Below, piece by piece: positions 24,637-34,207 of a stretch of DNA of 35,909 nt (within the stretch, counting starts at the first letter, position 1; each line of letters begins with the position of its first letter). The notes beneath the pieces were generated by a model. The model was not told where the DNA came from. It saw only the letters and a program-made list of their open reading frames with translations, and did no database searches. Origin of the DNA: an uncultured Limimonas sp. (GTDB taxonomy: Bacteria; Pseudomonadota; Alphaproteobacteria; Kiloniellales; Rhodovibrionaceae); assembly GCA_913055855.1 (NCBI GenBank), contig CAJXKW010000017.1, positions 1 to 35,909 on the forward strand. Direction: 5' to 3'. Both the position numbers and the translations under genes were made by a program.

Positions 24637-25680
24637 GTGCGCACGGCGCTCGCCGAAGGGCGTCCGCTGCTTTGCGTCATCGTGGACACGGAAGAGGAGT
24701 TCGACTGGTCCAAGCCGTTATCGCGTGCCAACCGGTCGGTCGCCACCATTCCCGCGCAAGCGCATGCGCAAGCGATCTTCGCCGAGTTCGGCATCGTTCC
24801 CACCTACGTGGTCGATTATCCCGTGGCCGCCGACCCCGAGGCTTCGGGGTTCCTGCGCGCCTGCCGCGACGCCGGCACCTGCACCATCGGGGCGCATTGC
24901 CATCCCTGGGTGAACCCGCCCGAGGTCGAGACCGTCACGCCATACAATTCGTATGCCGGCAACCTGCCCGCGGATCTGGAGTACCGCAAGCTTGCCGCGC
25001 TCACCCATACGATCACCGAGGCCTTTGGCGAGCGGCCCACGGTCTACAAGGCGGGGCGCTATGGGCTGGGGCCGAACACGCCGCGGATTCTGCGCGATCT
25101 GGGCTACCGGGTGGATGCCAGCGTGGTGCCATATACCAGCCTAACCGGCGACGGCGGGCCGGATTTCACCGGTCAGGGTGCGCATCCAGGCGCGCTTTCG
25201 GGTGCGCCGGACCTGCTGGAACTGCCCTCAAGCGCGGGCTTCGCGGGACTCCTGCGCCGATGGGGCCGGGCGCTGTTCCCGCCCTTAAGCGCGCCCACCG
25301 CAATGCGCCTGCACGTTCCCGGCGTCCTGGCGCGTACGGGCCTGCTGGAGCGCATCCGGCTCACGCCGGAAGGCGTGACCCTGACGGAGCAGCGGCGGCT
25401 GACGCGCTGTCTCCTGGCGGACGGCGTGCGGGTTTTGTCGTACAGCTACCACAGCCCGTCGCTGGCACCCGGCAACACCCCCTATGTGCGCACCACCGAC
25501 GACCTCGATCGTTTTCTCGCCGCGATGCGGGGCTATTTCGCGTATGCGATCGGAGACCTCGGGGGGATGCCGGTAACGCCGCTGGAGCTGGACGCCCTGT
25601 GGCGCATGGGCGTGCCCCTTCACGCCGAGGCCGCGTCGGCGGATGTGGCGCGCGCGCGAAGCTCCTTGAGGATGTCGTAG
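24637..25680 (+). CDS. Polysaccharide deacetylase family protein (WalW type)
   Basis: A NodB-fold deacetylase of about 347 residues with no signal peptide. It starts LLCVIVDTEEEFDWSKPL, where the Asp/Glu cluster stands for the metal and catalytic Asp of motif 1. GAHCHPWVNPP supplies the motif 2 histidines, YKAGRYGLGPNT gives the substrate-groove Arg, and LSYSYHSPSL gives the C-terminal His. The gene has no good ATG. The first usable in-frame start is the GTG at 24637, and the long upstream extension only mirrors the YdcF gene. No ribosome site is visible, so leaderless translation or another start is possible. It would remove N-acetyl groups from EPS sugars or precursors. Its 3' end overlaps the facing gene by 61 bp. 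Confidence 0.8.
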   Translation: MRTALAEGRPLLCVIVDTEEEFDWSKPLSRANRSVATIPAQAHAQAIFAEFGIVPTYVVDYPVAADPEASGFLRACRDAGTCTIGAHCHPWVNPPEVETVTPYNSYAGNLPADLEYRKLAALTHTITEAFGERPTVYKAGRYGLGPNTPRILRDLGYRVDASVVPYTSLTGDGGPDFTGQGAHPGALSGAPDLLELPSSAGFAGLLRRWGRALFPPLSAPTAMRLHVPGVLARTGLLERIRLTPEGVTLTEQRRLTRCLLADGVRVLSYSYHSPSLAPGNTPYVRTTDDLDRFLAAMRGYFAYAIGDLGGMPVTPLELDALWRMGVPLHAEAASADVARARSSLRMS

Positions 25681-26006
25681 GCCTCTTCCGACAGATTCTC
25701 CACGTGCTCCCACTCGTCGAGGAGCTGGCCGAGCTGGCTCTCGATGGCGGCGAGGTTCTCGGAACGCTCGTGGTTGGCCACCATCGTCGCGGCGACGGCG
25801 GCCTTAGCGGGCGCGCGGTACAGCGCGTCCTCGCGCAGCGCGGCGATTTCCTCGGACTGCGCGTGCACACGCTTGCGCAGGCCGCGGTTGGCACCCAGCA
25901 GCACCGCCAGGTTGATCAGGGTCAGCAGCGCGAGCAGAACCAGCCCGCCCAGGAACGCCGCCTCGAGCGAGACGCCGAGGGCTTGCAGGTGGCTTGCGAC
26001 GTTCAT
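25620..26006 (-). CDS. Small membrane protein with coiled-coil, unknown function
   Basis: A 128-residue protein with one membrane helix near residues 17-37 (AAFLGGLVLLALLTLINLAVLL), a basic stop-transfer (NRGLRKRVH), and then ~75 residues of heptad-like helix rich in Glu, Ala and Leu (SEEIAALRED, NLAAIESQLGQLLDEWEH), likely a coiled coil. AAGGTG lies about seven bases before the ATG. It overlaps the convergent deacetylase gene by 61 bp at their 3' ends. The coding pattern is convincing in its codon composition, but no family is recognised. It could be a scaffold or sensor-like small protein. Confidence 0.6.
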   Translation of the reverse strand: MNVASHLQALGVSLEAAFLGGLVLLALLTLINLAVLLGANRGLRKRVHAQSEEIAALREDALYRAPAKAAVAATMVANHERSENLAAIESQLGQLLDEWEHVENLSEEAYDILKELRARATSADAASA

Positions 26007-26225
26007 GGCTGTTCACCTTCATCGCGGCTTCGAGGCCAGGCGGATTGGCCCACGACGCGCGCGCCGTTGGTCCAGAGCGCCTTTGCATGGCCTTGATCCG
26101 CGGTTCCTTGCCGCGTTCCGACCGAGCGGATTGCATCCGGTGCATCGCTCTGGCGTGGCACGACGCTGATGCTACGGGTCAAGGTCCGCCCCGCATGCTG
26201 CGCGGCCCGGCATCCACCGGCCGGA

Positions 26226-26594
26226 TCACTTCTCGACCTTGGTGATCCGGACCAGGCGCTGCGAGTCATCGACCCACACCGCCACAGCGTTCCGCACGGC
26301 GTCACGGTCGAGTTGCCCGTCTGTCGCGGGCGCCGTTGTCGGGGCCAGGTCGCCGTCGTTCCAGATCCAGGCGTTGCACACGCCGTTCGAGTCCGCGCAG
26401 GCCTTTCGTCCGGCGTCCCGCCAGCCGTTGGCGTCGAGTGCCGGTGGACACACGAGGATGGCAACCTTTTGGCTGTGGCTGCGAACCTCGCATGGTCCGG
26501 GCTCGGCACGGGCGCCCGCGGACCCGATCAGGGAAGCTGTGACACACGCCAATATGTAGAGGCGCAATCCGGGGGGTCGGTAGATCTGTTTCAT
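26226..26594 (-). CDS. Small exported cysteine-containing protein, unknown function
   Basis: A 122-residue secreted protein. The first ~30 residues form a signal peptide (LYILACVTASLIGSAGARA). The mature part has four cysteines (PCEVRS, LVCPPAL, KACADSNGVC) and the conserved-looking NAWIWNDGD, then an acidic tail ending in WVDDSQRLVRITKVE. Short periplasmic proteins with this CPP...W...C...CNAWIW layout exist in alphaproteobacteria, with no known role. GAGG sits about seven bases before the ATG at 26594. Open frame upstream to 26858 overlaps the terminator and is not coding. The 26007-26225 gap downstream, between this gene and the coiled-coil gene, holds nothing I can identify. Confidence 0.65.
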   Translation of the reverse strand: MKQIYRPPGLRLYILACVTASLIGSAGARAEPGPCEVRSHSQKVAILVCPPALDANGWRDAGRKACADSNGVCNAWIWNDGDLAPTTAPATDGQLDRDAVRNAVAVWVDDSQRLVRITKVEK

Positions 26595-26723
26595 GGTCGG
26601 CCTCAGCGGGTCTGAGGGGAGGATGCTAAAGCAAAACGCCTTCGGGCCATCCCTCACCCGGACGGGGCAATCCCGTCGCGCGGCGCTGGTCAAGGGCTGA
26701 CTCACGAATGATGCGAAGGGCGC

Positions 26724-26758
26724 AAAAAAAGCGAGGCCGCGCGGATATGCGCGGCCTC
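26724..26758 (-). terminator. Rho-independent terminator of the PEP-CTERM gene
   Basis: On the minus strand a perfect 10-bp stem (GAGGCCGCGC / GCGCGGCCTC, loop of six) is followed at once by GC and seven T residues. It lies 33 bp after the stop of the von Willebrand/PEP-CTERM gene and closes a single-gene transcript. Confidence 0.9.
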
Positions 26759-26790
26759 CAAGCATTGCGGTGATGGCTACGGCTGGCGCG

Positions 26791-27606
26791 TTACGCGGCG
26801 GCCAAGGCCGTTGCGCTTTGGCGGCGCCGCCCGATCCGCGTAGCCGCAAGACCGGCAATTCCCGCCAGCGTCAGGATCAGCGTGGCGGGCGCGGGCACGT
26901 CGACCACCGCCTGGATCTTGGATTGGATGACGGGGCCGAACGCGTTGAAGTCGCTCACCGGTACCACCCAGGGATTCACGCCGGTCGCAAGCGGGTTCGG
27001 CGGCGTGGCGTCGGTGGCCAGGATCTGACCGCTCCCGTCATTCGGGTTCGTGTTGGGCCCGTAGACGAGAGATTGAAGGTTGTTCAGGTTCGCCCCGCTG
27101 CCGATACCTTCGCCGGTCAGGGCGTCGATGCCGGCGGTTTTCGCCGCGTTGGCGGACGTCAAAGCCGGACTCAGAGAGAATCCACCGTCGGTGGACAGAT
27201 TGATAATCGAATCGCCGCCGAAATTGGACGATCCTGTCATCTCGCTCGTGAGGCGGTCGATGGCGAGTTCGGGGTCGGTGCCGCCGCCCAATTGGCCGAT
27301 CGCATTCGTCTGCGTGACGAGGCTATTGCGGGTAGCGACAGAGTCGATGAGAAGCGGGCCGACTTCCAGTCGCTGGCTGCTGGAGAACTGGACGACGGTG
27401 ATCTCGACGCTGGAGTCCGTCGGAAGCGCGCCGAAGGCATTGGCGAGTCCCTGGCGCTGGGTCGAGAACTCGGTGGAGTTGATGCTGCCGGAACCGTCAA
27501 TGGCAAAGCCGAGCTGGGTGGGCGCGGCGAAGGCGGACGCACTGGCGAGCGCGAGCGGGACCGACAGCGCTAACGCCTTCAATCGCGTTAGACCAAAACG
27601 GAACAT
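26791..27606 (-). CDS. PEP-CTERM-like sorted protein with von Willebrand A domain
   Basis: A 271-residue exported protein and probable exosortase substrate. Residues 1-28 are a signal peptide (ALALSVPLALASASAFA). A von Willebrand A domain follows: FAIDGSGSINS gives the metal-site DxSxS (Asp37, Ser39, Ser41), GGTDPELAIDRL the Thr, and INLSTDGGFS the acidic loop. The C-terminus has VPAPATL at ~237, a hydrophobic helix (ILTLAGIAGLAAT) and RIGRRR, the tripartite PEP-CTERM layout with Ala in place of Glu, a known variant. After the basic cluster another nine residues follow, longer than usual. AGGAGGT sits seven bases before the ATG. It has its own sigma-54 promoter and terminator. It is likely a surface adhesion or matrix protein. 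Confidence 0.88.
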   Translation of the reverse strand: MFRFGLTRLKALALSVPLALASASAFAAPTQLGFAIDGSGSINSTEFSTQRQGLANAFGALPTDSSVEITVVQFSSSQRLEVGPLLIDSVATRNSLVTQTNAIGQLGGGTDPELAIDRLTSEMTGSSNFGGDSIINLSTDGGFSLSPALTSANAAKTAGIDALTGEGIGSGANLNNLQSLVYGPNTNPNDGSGQILATDATPPNPLATGVNPWVVPVSDFNAFGPVIQSKIQAVVDVPAPATLILTLAGIAGLAATRIGRRRQSATALAAA

Positions 27607-27653
27607 GGTTGTTACCTCCTGTTTCCCCTCGGATTCTGGGCAGGAGAAGCAAC

Positions 27654-27668
27654 GCAATAAATGTGCCA
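27654..27668 (-). promoter_or_regulatory. Sigma-54 (-24/-12) promoter of the PEP-CTERM gene
   Basis: The minus strand reads TGGCACATTTATTGC, matching TGGCAC-N5-TTGC at every fixed base, with the GG and GC pairs at the right spacing. The expected start is about 12 bases further on, near 27642, giving a ~36-base leader to the ATG at 27606. RpoN control of PEP-CTERM genes through the PrsK/PrsR pair is established in other bacteria. Confidence 0.85.
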
Positions 27669-27701
27669 TCCTGAAAAAGGCGGTTTTTTCAGTTGGATGG
27701 C
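27665..27701. repeat. Nested inverted repeat abutting the sigma-54 promoter
   Basis: The inner arms CTGAAAAA (27671-27678) and TTTTTCAG (27685-27692) form a perfect 8-bp dyad with a six-base loop. Outer arms GCCATCC and GGATGGC extend it to 27665-27701 with a small bulge, so it overlaps the -24 box. A further 10-bp palindrome, ATGGCGCCAT, lies at 27697-27706. It could be an operator or a hairpin that blocks read-through from upstream. Confidence 0.6.
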
Positions 27702-27743
27702 GCCATTCGTGAAAATTTATAGATATATCATGTAAATTGCTCG

Positions 27744-27775
27744 GACATGCCGCGGCTTTACAAAAATCGCATGTC
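27744..27775. promoter_or_regulatory. Candidate enhancer-binding site for a sigma-54 activator
   Basis: A perfect inverted repeat, GACATGC (27744-27750) and GCATGTC (27769-27775), is centred about 118 bases upstream of the predicted start. That is the usual distance for an NtrC-family activator. A third CATG half-like site lies nearby in an AT-rich stretch (27711-27740) that could bend. Which protein binds is unknown. Confidence 0.5.
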
Positions 27776-28043
27776 GGTGGGGGTCCGCCGGCATGAAGGC
27801 TGGAATGTCGATCTAGGGTGGATGCGTTCGCGCCCGAGTCGGATGTGACGGTGTTAATATAGCTGACAGCCATGCTGGCGGGTGGTCGACGAACCAAGGG
27901 ATCGCCGCCTGGGGCGAATCAGGGCGGTTGCTTTTCGGCACGAGACCGTAGCATTGCCGCGCGGCGCGCGATTACAGCACCGTCTTCGCCCTGCCCGGTC
28001 TCGGTACCGCGAAGGGAGCAGGGACGCCGGACGCGCGGTGACG
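27776..28043. other. Intergenic stretch with no identified feature
   Basis: This is non-coding between the sigma-54 regulatory block and the 47-residue gene. Open frames here are shadows without ribosome sites or coding character. No repeat or terminator was recognised. Confidence 0.5.
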
Positions 28044-28187
28044 TTACCCGAGGACCCAGATGATGCCGGCCCAGGCCAGGAGCGATGCGATGCCCACGGC
28101 CGCAGCCGCGGTCCGGATGGAAAGGCGGTCGGGCGCGGGCGTCGTGTGGCCGGCCGTATACCGCCGGCTAAGATCGAGGCTCGACAT
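28044..28187 (-). CDS. 47-residue single-pass membrane protein, unknown function
   Basis: A short gene. It has an ATG at 28187, a TAA at 28044-28046, and an excellent ribosome site, GGAGGT, five bases upstream. The product begins MSSLDLSRRYTAGH, has a Pro-rich linker and a basic DRLSIR, and ends in one membrane helix (TAAAAVGIASLLAWAGIIWV). The N-in topology is predicted from the Arg residues. It is divergent from the UDP-HexNAc dehydrogenase gene with ~120 bp between, and lies upstream of the PEP-CTERM gene on the same strand. I know of no family; it is supported by the start signal and hydrophobic pattern only. Confidence 0.6.
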   Translation of the reverse strand: MSSLDLSRRYTAGHTTPAPDRLSIRTAAAAVGIASLLAWAGIIWVLG

Positions 28188-28308
28188 GGGGCACCTCCGT
28201 TGCACCGGAAGCGTCATCCATTCGAATTTAACAAAACGCTAAGCGCCCGTCCCCTCACGAAATCGTGAACGCTGGCAGGGGCGGCGAAGCTTGAAGGACG
28301 AGACGCCC

Positions 28309-29670
28309 ATGGCAAGCACCGTTCTGGAGCAACGCGCGGCCGATCCGGCCGAGACCTTCATCGCCCGGGTGGACGACCGCAGCCTGCGCGTGGGCGTCAT
28401 CGGGATGGGCTACGTCGGGCTGCCGCTCGCGCACGCCTTCCACGACCGGGGCTTCGGCGTGCTCGGCTTCGATGTCGATCCCGGCAAGGTCGCCGAACTG
28501 AACGCCGGACGCAGCTACATCAAGCACTTCGCCCACGAGACCATCGCCGGGATGCGCGCCACGGCGCGCTTCGCCGCGACGGCGGATTTCGACCGCCTAC
28601 CCGAGGTGGACGCCATCCTGGTGTGCGTGCCCACGCCGCTGAGCCCGCACCGTGAGCCGGACATGTCCTACGTCGAGGCGACCACGGCGCAGATCGCGCG
28701 GCGCTTGCGAGCAGGCCAGCTCGTCGTGTTCGAATCCACGACCTATCCCGGCACCACGGACGACGTCATCAAGCCGGTGCTGGAGGCCACGGGCCTGACG
28801 AGCGAGCGCGATTACTTCCTGGCCTATTCGCCCGAGCGCGAGGATCCGGGCAATCCCGATTTTTCCTGTGCGCGCATTCCCAAGGTGGTGGGCGCCGATG
28901 GCCCGCAGGCCGCGCGTGCCGCCGAGGCGCTCTACGCCCCCGTGGTCAACGGCGTGGTGCCGGTGCCCGACACGCGCACGGCGGAGGCGGTGAAGCTCAC
29001 CGAGAACATCTTCCGCTCGGTCAACATCGCGCTGGTGAACGAGCTCAAGCAGATCTACCGCGCCATGGATATCGACGTCTGGTCGGTGATCGACGCGGCC
29101 AAGACCAAGCCCTTCGGCTTCATGCCGTTCTATCCCGGGCCCGGGCTGGGCGGGCACTGCATCCCCATCGACCCGTTCTATCTCACCTGGAAGGCGCGCG
29201 AGGTCGCCATGCCGACGCGCTTCATCGAGCTGGCGGGGGAGATCAACACCGCCATGCCGGCCCAGGTTGTGGCGCGGGTGGCGGAGGCGCTGAACGACCG
29301 CTTCGCCAAGGCGCTCAACGGCGCGCGCATTCTGCTCGTCGGCATGGCGTACAAGAAGAATGTGGACGACATCCGCGAGAGTCCCTCGTTCACGCTGATC
29401 GAGGGGCTGGAGGCCAAGGGCGCGCGCGTGGACTTCCACGACCCCTTCGTGGACGCCATCCCGGAGACGCGCGAGCATCCGGCGCTGGCCGGCCGGACGG
29501 GTGTGGCCCTGGACGATGCCACGGTCGCCGGTTACGATGCCGTCCTGGTCGCCACCGACCACGACGCGGTGGATTATGCCGTGCTCGACCGCGCGGCGCA
29601 GCTCGTGGTGGACACGCGCAACATCATGACAAAGAACGGCCTGACCAGCGAGCGCGTGGTGAAGGCGTAG
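28309..29670 (+). CDS. UDP-N-acetyl-D-hexosamine 6-dehydrogenase (nucleotide-sugar dehydrogenase)
   Basis: A cytosolic NAD-dependent enzyme that oxidises C6 of a UDP-HexNAc twice to the uronic acid; 453 residues, WbpA/WbpO/WecC-like. The NAD site is VGVIGMGYVGLPLAHAF. Next come VPTPLSPHREPDMSYV, ESTTYPGTTDD, the central AVKLTENIFRSVNIALVNEL helix, and the catalytic cysteine in PGLGGHCIPIDPFYL. The C-terminal domain has LLVGMAYKKNVDDIRESPS. The ATG at 28309 has AAGGA ten bases upstream; a TTG at 28291 would add six residues. With the WecB-like epimerase it could form UDP-ManNAcA, or UDP-GlcNAcA alone. Motifs do not settle the epimer. Confidence 0.92.
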   Translation: MASTVLEQRAADPAETFIARVDDRSLRVGVIGMGYVGLPLAHAFHDRGFGVLGFDVDPGKVAELNAGRSYIKHFAHETIAGMRATARFAATADFDRLPEVDAILVCVPTPLSPHREPDMSYVEATTAQIARRLRAGQLVVFESTTYPGTTDDVIKPVLEATGLTSERDYFLAYSPEREDPGNPDFSCARIPKVVGADGPQAARAAEALYAPVVNGVVPVPDTRTAEAVKLTENIFRSVNIALVNELKQIYRAMDIDVWSVIDAAKTKPFGFMPFYPGPGLGGHCIPIDPFYLTWKAREVAMPTRFIELAGEINTAMPAQVVARVAEALNDRFAKALNGARILLVGMAYKKNVDDIRESPSFTLIEGLEAKGARVDFHDPFVDAIPETREHPALAGRTGVALDDATVAGYDAVLVATDHDAVDYAVLDRAAQLVVDTRNIMTKNGLTSERVVKA

Positions 29671-29730
29671 GGCAGGTCCCCGGTAGGGGGACCTGCCGAT
29701 GTATGAGTGGCGGGTCCGCCTTCGGCGGAC
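29671..29730. terminator. Hairpins between two converging genes
   Basis: Directly after the dehydrogenase stop lies a perfect 11-bp stem (GGCAGGTCCCC / GGGGACCTGCC, 29671-29697, five-base loop). A second stem, GTCCGCC-TTC-GGCGGAC, lies at 29714-29730. Neither has a T-run, so strength is unsure, but the position between converging genes suggests a two-way terminator. Confidence 0.5.
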
Positions 29731-29736
29731 GCCGCC

Positions 29737-32496
<2,760 letters not shown>

Positions 32497-32670
32497 CGTG
32501 ATGATCTCCCCTGTCTCGCGCGCGTTCGCAAGCGTTCCCGCCGGTGCGCCACGCCCGTGGGCCGCGGCGGCGTTTTGTCCCTGCGCCCGACCCTAGCGAT
32601 CTGCGCCCGCCTGTCCAGTGCTGCGGTGCGGGAAACCGGCGGGTTCCGGGGTGCATTGTGGCGGGTCAGA

Positions 32671-32788
32671 CCCCCTCACCCTGCCCCTCTCCCCTTTGTA
32701 TCCAAAGGGGAGAGGGAATGCGGTCGCGGTCGATCATCGATAGATCCTTTCTCCCGCGCTTCCGGGAGAGAAGGTCAGGATGAGGGGG
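32671..32788. repeat. Intergenic palindromic repeat element (dispersed type)
   Basis: Outer arms CCCCCTCACCCTG and CAGGATGAGGGGG flank two hairpins. The first (32685-32716) is a perfect 14-bp stem, CCCTCTCCCCTTTG / CAAAGGGGAGAGGG, around a four-base loop. The second (32746-32774) pairs CCTTTCTCCCG with CGGGAGAGAAGG. Elements of this CCCTCACCCTGCCCCTCTCCC design are common between genes in many proteobacteria. Only one copy is in the window. The rest of the 32497-32808 gap is empty. Confidence 0.75.
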
Positions 32789-32808
32789 AACGGGCCGCAG
32801 GCGGATGC

Positions 32809-33054
32809 CTATTCCGCCGCCTTCACGGTGACGGGCAGGATCGCGCGGGACACGCGGGTGTCGGTCAGACTGTAGAAAACCTTGTCGCGCCGTCCCGCGA
32901 GCCGGTCCGGGAGGGTCGCCATGTCCCGGCCCGCGATCGCCACGGGCAGGCTCGCCGGCCGGTACAGCGTGGCGCGTTCGTACGCCCGGATGCCGTCAAC
33001 GAGGCGTTCGGCCATGTCGGTGAACGGCTCCGCCGCGGTGGCCGACTTACCCAC
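32809..33054 (-). CDS. Uncertain small hypothetical protein
   Basis: An 81-residue frame from a GTG at 33054 (or an ATG at 33015, giving 68 residues). The codon pattern is plausible, with PFTDMAERLVDGIRAYERAT, then PVAIAGRDMATLPDRLAG and VFYSLTDTRVSRAILPV. No ribosome site is clear, no family is recognised, and its start overlaps the remains of a formylglycine-enzyme-like gene. It may be a relic or the tail of a decayed gene. Confidence 0.35.
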   Translation of the reverse strand: MGKSATAAEPFTDMAERLVDGIRAYERATLYRPASLPVAIAGRDMATLPDRLAGRRDKVFYSLTDTRVSRAILPVTVKAAE

Positions 33055-33214
33055 AGCCTGCTAGACCACTCGGCGCGACGCGACCTTGCGAACCAGTAGC
33101 GGAAGGCTGAACGCAGGTTAGCCGGGCTGTTGAGCCACGAACCGCCGCGGACAACACGCGCATCACAATCGCCGCCGTTGTCCGCGCCCACGTGTCGCCG
33201 TGCATCGGCGCGCC
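33040..33214 (-). pseudogene. Fragment of a formylglycine-generating-enzyme-like (FGE-sulfatase) gene
   Basis: The minus strand encodes pieces of the C-terminal FGE/SUMF1-like domain in two frames. GAPMHGDTWA (33188-33214) resembles the family's GAPTDGSAW, and after a frameshift comes NGGDCDARVVRGGSW then LNSPANLRSAFRYWF, the hallmark RVVRGGSW-NNP-NLRSA-R core. The closing GFRxAR is missing and the N-terminal ~200 residues are absent, so this is a decayed remnant. The same fold is used by lectin-type variable proteins. Confidence 0.55.
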
Positions 33215-33349
33215 CAGGCGTGGCCCCAACCCCGTTGGGCCGCGACGCACGTCGCCCAAGCGCGCAGCGCCATATATTCTTTTTTTGTTCTCTTTCATGT
33301 GCTAGCCTTTCCGACATCCGGCCATGCGGCAAGGGGGAGAATGCGCGGC

Positions 33350-34096
33350 ATGAGCGAAGTCGCAGAACAGTTGTCGGCGCGCCAGGAGGCGTTCTGTGTC
33401 GCCTACATCCGCCTGGGCTCGGCGGCGGCCGCGGCGCGGCGCGCCGGGTACAGCGCGAGTGCGGCGAAGAGTCAGGGCTGGCGGCTGCTTCAGGAGCCCA
33501 GGGTGCGCGCGCGGCTGGACGAGCTGCGCCGGGGCAGCGGCGGGCCGTCGGCGGGCGGCGCGGATCTGGCCGGGCTCATGGCGAAGCTGGAGGCGGTCTA
33601 CGAGGACGCCCGCCACACCCGCGATTACGGCGCGGCCGTGCGCGCGGTCGAGGCCCAGGCACGGCTGATCGAGCGCTTCGGCGCCGTCGCCGCGCCCGAT
33701 GCGGACGACGAACCCAGCGCGGGCGAACCGGCCGGCCCGCCCGATCCGCCGGACGCGGGGCCGTCCGAGGCGGACGCGGGCGAGCCCCCGGTCGAGAGTG
33801 CGGGCGACGCGCACACCGCCATTGGCGATCCGCCCGTCGGCGGCGGCCCCATCCGCGATCCGGGCACCCGATTCGCCCACCGTGCCGCCGACCCCGCGCG
33901 GCTCACGTCCACCGTGGGCGACCCGGGTCCACGTGTGCGCGGGCTGGGGTATGTGGCGGCGTGCATTCGTGTGGACTTGGGGCAGTGCGCGTGCTGGGCG
34001 AAGGCGCGCACCATCGCGGCCGACATGTTCGAGGATCTGGTTGAAAAATGGGAAAAGCGCCTGCGCCTGCCCGTACCGTCGGTCGCCGGGTGTTGA
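33350..34096 (+). CDS. Phage terminase small subunit-like protein with extended tail
   Basis: A 248-residue protein. Residues 8-60 match the Terminase_2 DNA-binding start: LSARQEAFCVAYIRLGSAA, ARRAGYSASAAKSQGWRLL and PRVRARLDEL. A helical oligomerisation-like part follows (LAGLMAKLEAVYEDARHTRD, then VRAVEAQARLIERFG). In phages this protein recognises DNA and starts packaging with a large subunit, but none is here. Residues ~125-200 are Pro/Gly/Asp-rich and disordered, and the end (CIRVDLGQCACWAKA to KWEKRLRLPV) is unlike known terminases. The ATG at 33350 is 11 bases after GGGGGA; another at 33341 is too close to it. It is probably a domesticated or stranded phage gene. Confidence 0.72.
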   Translation: MSEVAEQLSARQEAFCVAYIRLGSAAAAARRAGYSASAAKSQGWRLLQEPRVRARLDELRRGSGGPSAGGADLAGLMAKLEAVYEDARHTRDYGAAVRAVEAQARLIERFGAVAAPDADDEPSAGEPAGPPDPPDAGPSEADAGEPPVESAGDAHTAIGDPPVGGGPIRDPGTRFAHRAADPARLTSTVGDPGPRVRGLGYVAACIRVDLGQCACWAKARTIAADMFEDLVEKWEKRLRLPVPSVAGC

Positions 34097-34207
34097 CCCG
34101 CCTGCAAACGCGGTGGCCGCGCGCCTTTACCGAATTGCCCCGGCGCGCGTGATCTGCCACGAAAAGGCCCTGCGCACCGTAGGTCAATACAGGAGAGAAA
34201 CGCCGCC

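Noticed and set aside
26145..26175. Second sigma-54 promoter (TGGCACGACGC)
   Set aside because: The -12 part reads TGATGC instead of TTGC, and it points away from any gene start.
33040..33214. Active diversity-generating retroelement
   Set aside because: No reverse transcriptase, accessory gene or matching template repeat is in the window, and the coding frame is broken.
33241..33290. Terminator or promoter in the T-rich stretch before the terminase-like gene
   Set aside because: The nearby stem TTGGGC/GCCCAA is short and 18 bases from the T-run, and the TATATT lacks a matching -35 box.
33055..34207. Prophage
   Set aside because: Only one terminase small-subunit-like gene is present; no integrase, capsid, portal or lysis genes and no attachment repeats were found.
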